From: Pseudonocardia autotrophica
GTDB lineage: Bacteria > Actinomycetota > Actinomycetes > Mycobacteriales > Pseudonocardiaceae
DNA: 23,633 nucleotides
Reading direction: 5' to 3'
Assembly (NCBI RefSeq): GCF_000717175.1
Contig: NZ_JNYD01000051.1
Location: forward strand, 1-23,633
Shown: piece after piece, positions 1 to 7,629 of the stretch
Numbering within the stretch: the first letter of the stretch is position 1
Layout: each line of letters opens with the position of its first letter
Notes under the pieces: generated by a model
What the model saw: only the letters and a program-made list of their open reading frames with translations
Database searches by the model: none
What the model was told of the DNA's origin: nothing
Position numbers and translations under genes: made by a program

Positions 1-77
1 GGTCTCGCGTGCGCGGACGGATGAGCTGGTCGAGGGGTGCCCAGATCGCTGGGGTGCTCCGGAGGGATCCTCGGCGC

Positions 78-1145
78 TCAGGCCGCGGGAACCGACGGCC
101 TGCTGATCATCCGGTAGCACGGCGCCGGACCGAGCAGGAGCTCCTCGTAGAGCCGGATGTGCTCGGCGACCATTCGCTCGCTGCTGAAGCGCCGGGCAGC
201 GACCGCCCGGCAGGCCGCGCGGTCGAGCTGCGAGGCGTCCCGGAGTGCCGCGGCCAGTGGGAGGCCGCCCGAGCGCAGGAAACCGGTGACCCCCTCATCC
301 ACGATCTCGGGGGCGGAACCGACCGGCGTGGCGACGACCGGGGTACCGGTGGCCAGTGCCTCGATCATCACCAGACCGAACGGCTCGCCCACTGCACGGG
401 GTTCAGGAGGGCGAACGAGCCCCCGACGAGCTCCAGCTTCTCGGTGCAGCCCAGTTCCCCGAGGAACTCGACGTCCGCGCACAGCAGCGGCTTGACCTGC
501 GCGTCGAAGTACTCGCGCTCGCCCGGCTCCCGGAGCTTGGCGGCCATGCGCAGCGGGACGCCCGCCGCCCGGGCCACGAGGGCGGCCTCGCGAGGTCCCT
601 TCTCCGGGGACATGCGCCCCAGGAAGCTCGCGTACCCGCCGTTCCCGCGGCCCACCGGGACCGACTCCACGTCCAGGCCGTGGTGGATCACGCCGGCGAG
701 CGGGACCCCGTCGGCGGTGGCCGCCTGGTGGTGCGAGATGGCCACCACGGCGACTCCGCGCATCGCGCGGTAGACCGGGCCCAAGGTCGCGTCGAACGGG
801 CCGTGGGCGGTGGTCACCACGGGCGTGCCGGCCGGAAGGACGCCGGTACAGCGGGCCGGTCGACGTGTGGTCGTGCACGACGTCCATGTCGCTCATGGCG
901 GCGTAGCTCGTGATGGCGTGGCGCAGCTCGGTCACCGCGTCGGCGCACACCGGTCCCGCCTTCCCGGCCTCGTCGGTTCCTCGCACCCGTGGCACCGGGC
1001 AGGCGCTGTTGGCCGCGGCGGCGAGCAGCACCTCGTGACCGGCGCGAACCAGTCCGCGGGCCAGGCGATCGACGACCGACTCCGTGCCGCCGTAGGCGAG
1101 AGGGGGGACGGGGACGCCCGGAGGGGCTATGAGACCGATGCGCAT
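78..1145 (-). pseudogene. Glycosyltransferase family 4, disrupted by two frameshifts
   Basis: The N-terminal part starts MRIGLIAPPGVPVPPLAYGG, the glycine-rich opening typical of GT-B family 4 glycosyltransferases, and runs in one frame to about position 850 (HDHTSTGPLY). The sequence then continues in a second frame from about 835 to 390 (TPVVTTAHGPFDATLGP, FLGRMSPEKGPREA, FALLNPVQW) and returns to the first frame for EPFGLVMIEALATGTPVV, the sugar-nucleotide binding motif, to the stop at 78. The first shift (near 840) behaves as one extra base and the second (near 390) as one missing base. Joined, the parts give a near full-length enzyme of about 355 residues. No single intact reading frame exists. 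It would have moved a sugar from a nucleotide donor to an unknown acceptor in the cytosol. Two sequencing errors would explain it as well as gene decay. It is divergent from the dehydrogenase unit to its right and shows no functional link to it. Confidence 0.8.
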
Positions 1146-1359
1146 GGAGGAAGGTCCTCGGGAAGTGGCGCGGGCCGTGGCTCGCGTCGCCCCGGGTCCG
1201 AATTCCGTCGGCAGGGCGACCCGTCCCGGTTGCGGGGTCGGCCTTCGGGTCCGGGATCGGCATGTCTGCCAATACCCGGTCCACGTTCCGCCGGGGTGCA
1301 ATGAGGGGGGCCCACCCGAGCCCGGAGCGGGCGGGCACACCCGCGACGAGGGAGGCAGC

Positions 1360-2520
1360 GTGAAAGCAGTGGTCTACGAGGGGCCGCGCCAGGTCAGGGT
1401 CAAGGACGTACCGGACGCACGGATCGAGCGCCCGACCGACGTCCTGGTGCGGATCACGTCGGCGAACATCTGCGGCTCGGACCTGCACATGTACGAGGGC
1501 CGGACCGACTTCGAGCCCGGCCGTTGGTTCGGGCACGAGAACCTGGGCCAGGTGGTCGAGGTCGGCACCGGCGTCGACAAGGTCCAGGTGGGGGAGTACG
1601 TCGTCCTGCCGTTCAACATCTCGTGCGGCCACTGCAAGAACTGCGAGCGCCAGCTCACCAACTACTGTCTGACCGCGCAGCCCGAGCCGAAGATGGCCGG
1701 CGCCGCCTACGGTTTCGCCGACATGGGCCCGTGGGCCGGAGGACAGGCCGAGCTGCTGCGCGTGCCCTGGGGTGACTTCAACTGCCTGCGACTGGGGGAG
1801 GACGCCGAGGAGCGGCAGGCCGACTACGTGATGCTCGCCGACATCTTCCCGACGGGCTACCACGCCACCGAGATGGCCGGCGTGCAGCCCGGCGACCAGA
1901 CGGTCATCTACGGTGCCGGCCCGGTCGGGCTGATGGCCGCCCTCTCGGCGACCATCCGAGGGGCCGGCAAGGTGATGGTCGTCGACCGGCACCCCGACCG
2001 GCTGCGACTGGCCGAGTCGATCGGCGCGATCGCCATCGACGACTCGAAGGTCGATCCCGTGCAGGCCGTTCTCGACCAGACGATGGGGCTGGGCGCGGAC
2101 AACGGGTGCGAATGCGTCGGCTACCAGGCACACCAGCCCGACGGGCAGGAGCAGGCCAACCTGACGATGAACCGGCTGGTCGCCTCGGTGCGCTTCACCG
2201 GGAAGATCGGCAACGTCGGCGTCTTCGTGCCCCAGGATCCCGGGGCAAGTGACGAGCTCGCGAAGCAGGGCAAGCTCGCCTTCGACTACGGCATGTTCTG
2301 GTTCAAGGGCCAGCACATCGGCAGCGGCCAGGCGCCGGTCAAGCGGTACAACAGGCAGCTGCGCGACCTGATCGCCGGGGGCAAGGCCGAGCCGTCGTTC
2401 ATCGTGAGCCACGAGCTGCCCCTCGACCGCGCGCCGGAGGCCTACGAGCACTTCGACAAGCGGGACGACGGCTGGACGAAGGTCGTCCTGCACCCCGCGA
2501 TGGCGGGGGCGAGTGCCTGA
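1360..2520 (+). CDS. Zinc-dependent alcohol dehydrogenase, glutathione-independent formaldehyde dehydrogenase type
   Basis: This 386-residue medium-chain dehydrogenase starts at GTG 1360, preceded by GAGGGAGG at 1348-1355. Visible features: catalytic zinc ligands Cys38 (NICGSD), His59 (FGHEN) and probably Asp161 (LADIFPTGYH); a structural zinc set Cys89, Cys92, Cys95, Cys103 (CGHCKNCERQLTNYC); and a Rossmann GAGPVG at 185-190 followed by VVDRHPDRL, which fits NAD use. The DIFPTGYH stretch and the long insertion around residues 105-125 are typical of the formaldehyde dehydrogenase known from Pseudomonas putida, of which this is slightly short. Members of this group also oxidise other aldehydes and alcohols, so the substrate is uncertain. 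It is the first gene of a tight unit ending in a second zinc dehydrogenase. Confidence 0.9.
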   Translation: MKAVVYEGPRQVRVKDVPDARIERPTDVLVRITSANICGSDLHMYEGRTDFEPGRWFGHENLGQVVEVGTGVDKVQVGEYVVLPFNISCGHCKNCERQLTNYCLTAQPEPKMAGAAYGFADMGPWAGGQAELLRVPWGDFNCLRLGEDAEERQADYVMLADIFPTGYHATEMAGVQPGDQTVIYGAGPVGLMAALSATIRGAGKVMVVDRHPDRLRLAESIGAIAIDDSKVDPVQAVLDQTMGLGADNGCECVGYQAHQPDGQEQANLTMNRLVASVRFTGKIGNVGVFVPQDPGASDELAKQGKLAFDYGMFWFKGQHIGSGQAPVKRYNRQLRDLIAGGKAEPSFIVSHELPLDRAPEAYEHFDKRDDGWTKVVLHPAMAGASA

Positions 2521-2521
2521 C

Positions 2522-2605
2522 ATGGCTGGAGTGCGCATCGTGCAGGAGATCGTGCAGGAGTTCGCCGGCGCCCCGCAGTCCGCCGGTGCGGGAGGTCGGG
2601 TATGA
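2522..2605 (+). CDS. Possible 27-residue ORF bridging two genes
   Basis: An ATG one base after the stop of the dehydrogenase opens a short frame, MAGVRIVQEIVQEFAGAPQS followed by AGAGGRV, which ends at a TGA sharing ATGA with the next start (2602-2605). It exactly fills the 81-base gap, so it could serve as a coupling leader. No strong ribosome site precedes it and no family is recognised. It may be chance. Confidence 0.3.
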   Translation: MAGVRIVQEIVQEFAGAPQSAGAGGRV

Positions 2606-3087
2606 CCTCCGCCCTGGGGAGCGTGGCGTCCCTGGCCGCCCGCGCCGGTGGGAGCGTCGTCCGTCAGGTCAGGTCGATCGTGGACCCCTCGCCTGCTCGA
2701 CCGGCAGGCGCGGACCGGCCGGCGTCCGGGTGGCTCGTCGTGACCGTGTTCCGCGAGCCGTCCGAGATCGACACCGACCGGCTGCCCGCGCCCCTGGCCG
2801 AGTTCGGCGACCAGCTCGAGGTCCGTGTCCGCGCGGCCGCCGACGGCAAGGGAACCGAGCTCGGCGCCCGCCTGCGCGACCGACCCTCCGGCAGCGCCCT
2901 CGGTCGGCTGGGCGGCAGCGACCCGCAGGCCGATCTGCGCTCCGCCCTCCGCCGGGCCAAGCAGCTCATCGAGGTGGGTGAGGTGCTGGCGGTGGACCCC
3001 GCACCACACGGCGAGCGGACGGCGACTCCCGGCGGGGCACTCCTCGAGATGTGGACCAGGGTGGCGCCCAAGGCAGGTGTGCGGTGA
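2602..3087 (+). CDS. Small protein resembling the C-terminal half of SRPBCC (polyketide cyclase-like) proteins
   Basis: A 161-residue protein with ATG 2602 preceded by GGGAGGT at 2591-2597. It has no signal peptide or clear membrane segment. The strand-like pieces WLVVTVF (44-50) and QLEVRVRAA (71-79), the GKGTELGARLRDRP stretch (83-95) and a C-terminal helix ADLRSALRRAKQLIEVGEVL (110-129) resemble the end of SRPBCC-fold proteins, which bind hydrophobic ligands. The usual N-terminal strand and helix pair of that fold is not evident, so it may be truncated or diverged. The family call is from memory of motif style and is weak. The gene overlaps the next start by four bases (GTGA, 3084-3087), so it is probably translated together with the second dehydrogenase and works with it. 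Confidence 0.75.
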   Translation: MTSALGSVASLAARAGGSVVRQVRSIVDPSPARPAGADRPASGWLVVTVFREPSEIDTDRLPAPLAEFGDQLEVRVRAAADGKGTELGARLRDRPSGSALGRLGGSDPQADLRSALRRAKQLIEVGEVLAVDPAPHGERTATPGGALLEMWTRVAPKAGVR

Positions 3088-4259
3088 AGGCGGTCACGTG
3101 GCGCGGCGTCAACGAGGTCGGCGTCGAGGACGTCCCGGAGCCGAAGATCCTCAACGACCGCGACATCATCCTCGAGGTCGGCCTGTCGGTGACCTGCGGC
3201 TCCGACCTGCACCTGCTGGGCGGCTACATCCCCGCCATGCGCGCCGGTGACGTGCTCGGCCACGAGTTCATGGGCACGGTCGCCGAGGTCGGCAAGAGCG
3301 TCAGCAAGCACCGGGTCGGCGACCGGGTGGTGGTGGTCTCGTTCATCGGCTGCGGGCAGTGCTGGTACTGCACGCAGGGGCTGTGGTCGTTGTGCGACAA
3401 CGGAAACCCCAACCCGGGGATCACCGAGGCGCTGTGGGGCCAGTCCATCGGCGGTTGCTTCGGGTACTCCCACGCCATGGGCGGCTGGGCGGGCAGCCAC
3501 GCCCGTTACATCCGGGTGCCCTACGCCGACCAGGGCGCTTTCACGATCCCGGACGGCGTCTCCGACGAGCGCGCCCTTTTCGCCTCCGACGCGGCCCCGA
3601 CCGGCTGGACCGGGGCGCACCAGGCGGAGGTGAAGCCCGGTGACGTCGTCGCGGTGTGGGGCGCAGGGGGAGTGGGCCAGATGGCCGCCCGTAAGGCGAT
3701 GCTCATGGGCGCCGAGCGGGTCGTCGTCATCGACCGGTTCGACAACCGGCTAGACCAGGTCCGCACGCACATCGGGGCGGAGACCCTCGACTACGAGGAG
3801 GTCGACGTCCCCGCGGAACTGCGGGAGATGTCCGGCGGCCGCGGTCCGGACGTCTGCATCGAGGCGGTGGGCATGGAGGCGCACCACCCGGGCCCGCAGT
3901 ACCTCTACGACCAGGTCAAGCAGCAGATGCGGCTGCATACGGACCGGCCGACCGCCCTCCGGGAGGCCATCTACGCCTGCCGCAAGGGCGGGACGGTGTT
4001 CGCGCTGGGCGTGTTCGGCGGCGTGGTGGACAAGTTCCCGATGGGGGCGGTGATGAACAAGGCGCTGACCCTGCGCGGCGCCCAGCAGCACGGGCACCGC
4101 TACGTCCCGGAGATCCTCGACCTGATGAGCCGGGACGAGGTGCGGACCGAGCACCTCGCCACCCACGTGCTGCCGCTCGACGACGGGCCGAAGGGCTACC
4201 GGATGTTCAAGGAGAAGGAGGACGGGTGCGTCCGCGCCGTGTTCCGTCCCGGCCGGTGA
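3084..4259 (+). CDS. Zinc-dependent alcohol dehydrogenase (second paralogue)
   Basis: A 391-residue medium-chain dehydrogenase that starts at GTG 3084 inside the stop of the preceding gene, implying coupled translation. Catalytic zinc ligands are Cys38 (TCGSDLH), His60 with Glu61 (LGHEF) and probably Asp169 (SDAAPTGWTG). The structural zinc site is Cys90, Cys93, Cys96, Cys104 (CGQCWYCTQGLWSLC). The cofactor site GAGGVG is at 193-198, followed by VVIDRFDNRL. It belongs to the same broad formaldehyde/glutathione-independent dehydrogenase group as the gene at 1360 but is clearly diverged from it, so this is not a recent duplication. Substrate unknown; an alcohol or aldehyde is expected. A strong hairpin follows 11 bases after the stop. 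Confidence 0.9.
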   Translation: MKAVTWRGVNEVGVEDVPEPKILNDRDIILEVGLSVTCGSDLHLLGGYIPAMRAGDVLGHEFMGTVAEVGKSVSKHRVGDRVVVVSFIGCGQCWYCTQGLWSLCDNGNPNPGITEALWGQSIGGCFGYSHAMGGWAGSHARYIRVPYADQGAFTIPDGVSDERALFASDAAPTGWTGAHQAEVKPGDVVAVWGAGGVGQMAARKAMLMGAERVVVIDRFDNRLDQVRTHIGAETLDYEEVDVPAELREMSGGRGPDVCIEAVGMEAHHPGPQYLYDQVKQQMRLHTDRPTALREAIYACRKGGTVFALGVFGGVVDKFPMGAVMNKALTLRGAQQHGHRYVPEILDLMSRDEVRTEHLATHVLPLDDGPKGYRMFKEKEDGCVRAVFRPGR

Positions 4260-4270
4260 GGCGCTGAGCG

Positions 4271-4307
4271 CCGCGGGTGTCACCCACTGAGTGGGCGACA
4301 CCCGCGG
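4271..4307. terminator. Bidirectional hairpin terminator between convergent genes
   Basis: Arms CCGCGGGTGTC (4271-4281) and GACACCCGCGG (4297-4307) pair perfectly. After one mismatch the stem continues with CCCAC and GTGGG around a TGA loop. It sits between the stops of the plus-strand dehydrogenase and the minus-strand monooxygenase. There is no clear T-run, as is common in high-GC actinomycetes. Confidence 0.85.
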
Positions 4308-4331
4308 TCAGCCGTCACTCCGGACGAACCA

Positions 4332-5957
4332 TCAGGAGAGGACGAATCCCGCGTAGCCGTTCTCGACGGACTGTCGGCACTTCTCCAGATACATGGGCAG
4401 CCCACCGGGGTAGGCCAGCAGTTCTCGCTTCTTGCCGGGCACGTTGGCGTTCATGTACCAGGAGTTGGCGAGCGGGAACGTCGTCGAGGTGGCGAGCGCC
4501 TCGAGGTGGTCGTGCCACTCCTGTTCGGCCTCGGCAGTGGCCTCGATCCGGGTCAGGCCGCTTTCGCGCATGTGGACCAGGCAGTTGATGACCCAGTCGC
4601 CTTCGAGCTCCGCGCAGGTGGGGCCGTTGCAGAATGCCGACGGGCTCTGCGGGCCGTAGACGTAGAGCATGTTGGGGAACCCGGCGGTCGCCCTGCCCAG
4701 TGCGGTGCGGGCGCCGTCGCGGAACACCTCGCCGAACGATTCACCCTTGGTGCTGCGGACGTCGATGTCGGTGAGACCGCCGGTGAAGGAGTCGAACCCG
4801 GTAGCAAGAACGATCACGTCGAACTCGTGCTCGCGACCGTCCGCCGTGACGATCCCGTTGCGGGTGACCTTCTCGATCGATGTCTCTTTGAGATCGACGA
4901 GCTCGACGTTGTCCTGGTTGAACGCGTCGTAGTAGGAGTACTCGAGCGGGCAGCGCTTCGTCCCGAACGGGTAGGGGGGCACCGCTGGGACGAGCTTCTC
5001 TGCCAGGTCCGGGTCCTTGATGCGCGGCAGAGTCTTTTCGCGCCAGAAGGCGTAGATCCGGTTGCCCACCTCTGCATTGAAGAACATGTCGGCGTAGCCG
5101 CCGAGCCAGATCTGGAGACCGCCCTTGGACCAGAGCTCCTCGAGCGTTGCGTTGAACTCCTCGTCGGAGATCTCCGCGGTCGGCGTGAAGATCACGTCGT
5201 ACTCGAGTCCGCCGAAGGTCGTCTCCCGGTACTTGAAGAGCTCCGGATAAGACTGGCGCAGTTCGTCGTTCGCAGCGGCGTCGAGCTTGCGAGAGATCAT
5301 CGGAAGGGCCGTTGCCGGTGTGCGCTGGAACACGGTGAGGTGTTCCACCTCGGGCGCGATGGACTGGATGACCTGGACGGCGCTGGCGCCGGTGCCGATG
5401 ACGGCGACCCGCTTGCCGGTCATGTCGCAGCCCTGGGGCCATCGGGAGGTGTGGAAGTGGTCGCCCTCGAACTCCTCGAGCCCGGGAATGTTCGGGAGAA
5501 GCGCCTTGGAGCCCGTGCCCAGCAGCGGAAGGACAAAGCGCGCTCGCGTCGGGAAGGTCTCGCCGGTCCGCTCGTCGCGGGACTCGACTGTCCAGGTGTT
5601 CGTCTCTTCGTCGAACTGTGCCGCGGTGACCCGGGTGCTGAACCGGATGTCGCGACCGAGGTCGAGCTTGTCGATGACGAACCTGAAGTAGGCCTGGAGC
5701 TCCTCCTGGCCCGGGAAGATCTCGGACCAGTTCCATTCTCGCCAGATCCGCTCATCCGAGAACTGGTAGAGAGTGGCCTCCGTGTCGACCCGAGCGCCGG
5801 GGTACTGGTTCCAGTGCCAGACCCCGCCGGCGTCGGAGCCGGCCTCGTACAGCTTGACGGCGAAGCCCAGGGACCGGAGTCGCTCGAGCTGGTAGATCCC
5901 CGAGAATCCGCCTCCGACAACAAGGACGTCGAGCTCCTCGACGACAGACGTGCCCAT
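4332..5957 (-). CDS. Type I Baeyer-Villiger monooxygenase (FAD, NADPH)
   Basis: A 541-residue flavoprotein; ATG 5957 is preceded by GGAAGGAA. It shows a first Rossmann site GGGFSG (15-20) for FAD, a second, GTGASA (188-193), for NADPH, and between them the full Baeyer-Villiger fingerprint FxGxxxHxxxWP at residues 163-174 (FEGDHFHTSRWP). The WNQYPGARVDTE stretch (49-60) is also typical of the cyclohexanone/phenylacetone group. Length is normal for the family. Such enzymes insert one oxygen atom next to a ketone carbonyl to give an ester or lactone. It has its own promoter, which shares sequence with the promoter of the acyl-CoA operon at 13265. With the SMP-30 lactonase it would form the ketone-opening step of that pathway. 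The actual ketone cannot be read from sequence. Confidence 0.93.
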   Translation of the reverse strand: MGTSVVEELDVLVVGGGFSGIYQLERLRSLGFAVKLYEAGSDAGGVWHWNQYPGARVDTEATLYQFSDERIWREWNWSEIFPGQEELQAYFRFVIDKLDLGRDIRFSTRVTAAQFDEETNTWTVESRDERTGETFPTRARFVLPLLGTGSKALLPNIPGLEEFEGDHFHTSRWPQGCDMTGKRVAVIGTGASAVQVIQSIAPEVEHLTVFQRTPATALPMISRKLDAAANDELRQSYPELFKYRETTFGGLEYDVIFTPTAEISDEEFNATLEELWSKGGLQIWLGGYADMFFNAEVGNRIYAFWREKTLPRIKDPDLAEKLVPAVPPYPFGTKRCPLEYSYYDAFNQDNVELVDLKETSIEKVTRNGIVTADGREHEFDVIVLATGFDSFTGGLTDIDVRSTKGESFGEVFRDGARTALGRATAGFPNMLYVYGPQSPSAFCNGPTCAELEGDWVINCLVHMRESGLTRIEATAEAEQEWHDHLEALATSTTFPLANSWYMNANVPGKKRELLAYPGGLPMYLEKCRQSVENGYAGFVLS

Positions 5958-6064
5958 TCGGGTTCCTTCCTTTGCGTACTGGAGTCACGAGCGTCCGGCG
6001 CTCGTCGCAGGGGGGACGAAGGTCGGTCAGAGAGCTTGCGCCGTGACCCTGGTCACCAGAGGCC

Positions 6065-6093
6065 ATTGAAGCCGCCCCGAAGACTCTTGTCAA
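6065..6093 (-). promoter_or_regulatory. Promoter of the Baeyer-Villiger monooxygenase gene
   Basis: Read on the minus strand, a perfect -35 box TTGACA (6093-6088) is followed after 17 bases by TTCAAT (6070-6065), a four of six match to the -10 consensus. The start codon lies about 110 bases downstream. The block around the -35 box (CGTTGACAA) recurs upstream of the acyl-CoA operon. Confidence 0.6.
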
Positions 6094-6099
6094 CGGTCG

Positions 6100-6113
6100 C
6101 TAACTCGCTCAGT
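6100..6113 (-). promoter_or_regulatory. Putative operator shared with the acyl-CoA operon
   Basis: CTAACTCGCTCAGT (plus strand) lies six bases from the -35 box. Its counterpart at 13370-13383 has the same CTAAC half and CAGT end at the same distance from its -35 box. The halves CTAAC and CTCAG are an imperfect inverted repeat. Position upstream of -35 would suit an activator or a repressor that hinders polymerase. The double TetR protein is a candidate binder by proximity only. Confidence 0.5.
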
Positions 6114-6314
6114 CGAAGCTGGAGAGGTAAGTCGCCCACACGAGCGGGTTTATGCAGCTCCTATCGCCACAGGAGGCCGCAGAAGGTAACCGACACTCAT
6201 GTGGGATCTCTGTGGGGGCGTGTCGCCCGCCGACGTGCGCATGGGCACGAGGCAGCTGTTGCGGGATCCGGAAGTCGGCGCTCGTGAGTGGAAGGCCGAA
6301 GCGGAGGCGGGCGC

Positions 6315-7517
6315 TCAGCCTTCGCTCGGCGAGACGCCGAGGATGGCGCCTGTCAGCCGAGCCAGTTCGGGCTCGAGACGCCGGTCGGCGCGCAGGTGCG
6401 GGATACGGACGATGCCGTCGATGGTCGTCCGTGCGGCGTTGATCAGGACCATCGCCTCGCTGTCGGAGAGCTCCGGGCGCGCTGCCATGAGCCAGCGCAG
6501 CCACTCGCCGACGTCGTCGTTGGCCATTCGGTTGAGGCGTTCGTGGACGTCGAGCGGCAGGTAGAGCCGCTCGGTGACGGAGACCGAGGCCAAGTCGGTC
6601 TCCTGGACACCGAGCCGGACGTACCCGTTGATCAGGGCAGTAATGATCTCTTCGTCGGGTACCGGCAGGCGTAGCGCGCGAGACGTCTCCAGCGCCAGCC
6701 ATTCGCTGAACCGCGTGAGCACCGCGACCAGGAGGTCTGCCTTGGTGTCGAAGTAGCGGTAGAGGGCAGGACCGACGACGCCGGCCTCGCCGCCGATCTC
6801 GTCGATGGTCACCCCGCCGTAGCCGCGGCTGCGGAACGTCCGCGCGGCCGAGCGGATCAGCAGCTCGCGCCGCGCGGTCGGGGGCCGGTCAACCGGACGC
6901 AGACCGTCATGAGCCGGTTCCTGCGCGGGAAGGCAACCAACCACTCGGATGCCTGCCTGCAAGAGGAGGTCTGCGAGGCGGGTCGACGCCAGGCTCGTGT
7001 CGTAGTGCCCCGGGCTGGTCACGAGGCCGACGACTGCCCAGCTGCGCAGCTCACGCAGGAAGGGGTCGAGATCGGGACGGGCCGGGGCGATGCTGAGGGC
7101 ATCGACCCGATCGGCGATCCAACGCGTGCGCGCCCGCACCGCGGCGTAGTCGTCAGGGCCGAGATGACGGGCTTCGCGTTGCCACAACAGCGAGAGGCGC
7201 AGGCTCTGCAGGGCAGTCTCGATGAGCATGCGAAGCCCTGATGCCAGGTCTGGAGGTGGCGTGTCTCCGAGCGAGGTGAGGGTCTCGATGAGCCGGCTCT
7301 GATCTTGGTGCACGACATGGGACAGCAGGGCCTGCTTGTTCGCGTAATGCCGGTAGAGGGCTCGGGCCGTGATGCCACTGGCCTGAGCGATGTCGTCCAT
7401 CTTGACCGAGTGGAAGCCTCGAGCCGCGAAGAGCGCGCTGGCCGCCTCCCCGATGTCGGCACGTCGGGTCTTGGGCCGCTTCGCGTGTGCGCCGGTCGTC
7501 ATGCCTGCGCTACTCAT
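6315..7517 (-). CDS. Tandem TetR-type regulator with two DNA-binding domains
   Basis: A 400-residue protein. The start is set at ATG 7517 because GGAGGAGGAG lies just upstream; the frame stays open further but without support. It contains two TetR_N helix-turn-helix domains: one at about 19-66 (ARGFHSVKMDDIAQASGI, then ALYRHYANKQALL) and one at about 215-262 (RGYGGVTIDEIGGEAGVVG, then ALYRYFDTKADLL). Each is followed by a helical ligand-domain-like segment. Ordinary TetR proteins have about 200 residues and one domain, so this is a head-to-tail double. It would bind DNA and respond to an effector, likely a pathway acyl-CoA or ketone. A TAGGAT box at 7557-7552 could be its -10. It lies between the monooxygenase and the acyl-CoA operon and probably controls them. 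Confidence 0.9.
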   Translation of the reverse strand: MSSAGMTTGAHAKRPKTRRADIGEAASALFAARGFHSVKMDDIAQASGITARALYRHYANKQALLSHVVHQDQSRLIETLTSLGDTPPPDLASGLRMLIETALQSLRLSLLWQREARHLGPDDYAAVRARTRWIADRVDALSIAPARPDLDPFLRELRSWAVVGLVTSPGHYDTSLASTRLADLLLQAGIRVVGCLPAQEPAHDGLRPVDRPPTARRELLIRSAARTFRSRGYGGVTIDEIGGEAGVVGPALYRYFDTKADLLVAVLTRFSEWLALETSRALRLPVPDEEIITALINGYVRLGVQETDLASVSVTERLYLPLDVHERLNRMANDDVGEWLRWLMAARPELSDSEAMVLINAARTTIDGIVRIPHLRADRRLEPELARLTGAILGVSPSEG

Positions 7518-7569
7518 TCTCTCCTCCTCCCCGTGCTGCGGCCCGCGCGACATCCTAGTCCGTGGTGAT

Positions 7570-7617
7570 CTCGGGCCGGGTTGCCGAGTGGATGTGGCGC
7601 CCGGCAACCCGGCCGAG
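7570..7617 (-). terminator. Hairpin terminator after the acyl-CoA operon
   Basis: GGCCGGGTTGCC (7574-7585 region) pairs perfectly with GGCAACCCGGCC (7603-7614), and the stem extends outward with a one-base bulge. It lies 12 bases beyond the stop of the SMP-30 gene, upstream of the TetR start, so it closes the five-gene operon and separates it from the regulator. Confidence 0.8.
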
Positions 7618-7629
7618 GTCTCATGCGGT

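Larger units (their letters stand above)
5958..6314. other. Intergenic region holding the monooxygenase promoter
   Basis: About 357 bases between the monooxygenase start and the TetR stop. The half near the monooxygenase holds the promoter at 6065-6093 and the putative operator at 6100-6113. In 6121-6314 I see no convincing gene; a frame beginning at 6152 has no ribosome site and runs antisense into the TetR gene. No clear terminator follows the TetR stop. Confidence 0.6.

Noticed and set aside
814..3009. Long minus-strand open frame of about 730 codons opposite the dehydrogenases
   Set aside because: It has no domain similarity and is the antisense shadow of well-supported zinc dehydrogenases; long antisense frames are expected at this GC content.
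1360..4259. Recent tandem duplication of the two zinc dehydrogenases
   Set aside because: The two proteins share only family motifs; sequence between the motifs is widely different, so they are old paralogues.
4506..6287. Plus-strand open frame of about 590 codons opposite the Baeyer-Villiger gene
   Set aside because: The minus strand carries the complete monooxygenase fingerprint and ribosome site; this frame is a shadow.
6152..6442. Small plus-strand gene between the monooxygenase and TetR genes
   Set aside because: There is no ribosome site and no recognisable domain, and it runs antisense into the TetR coding end.
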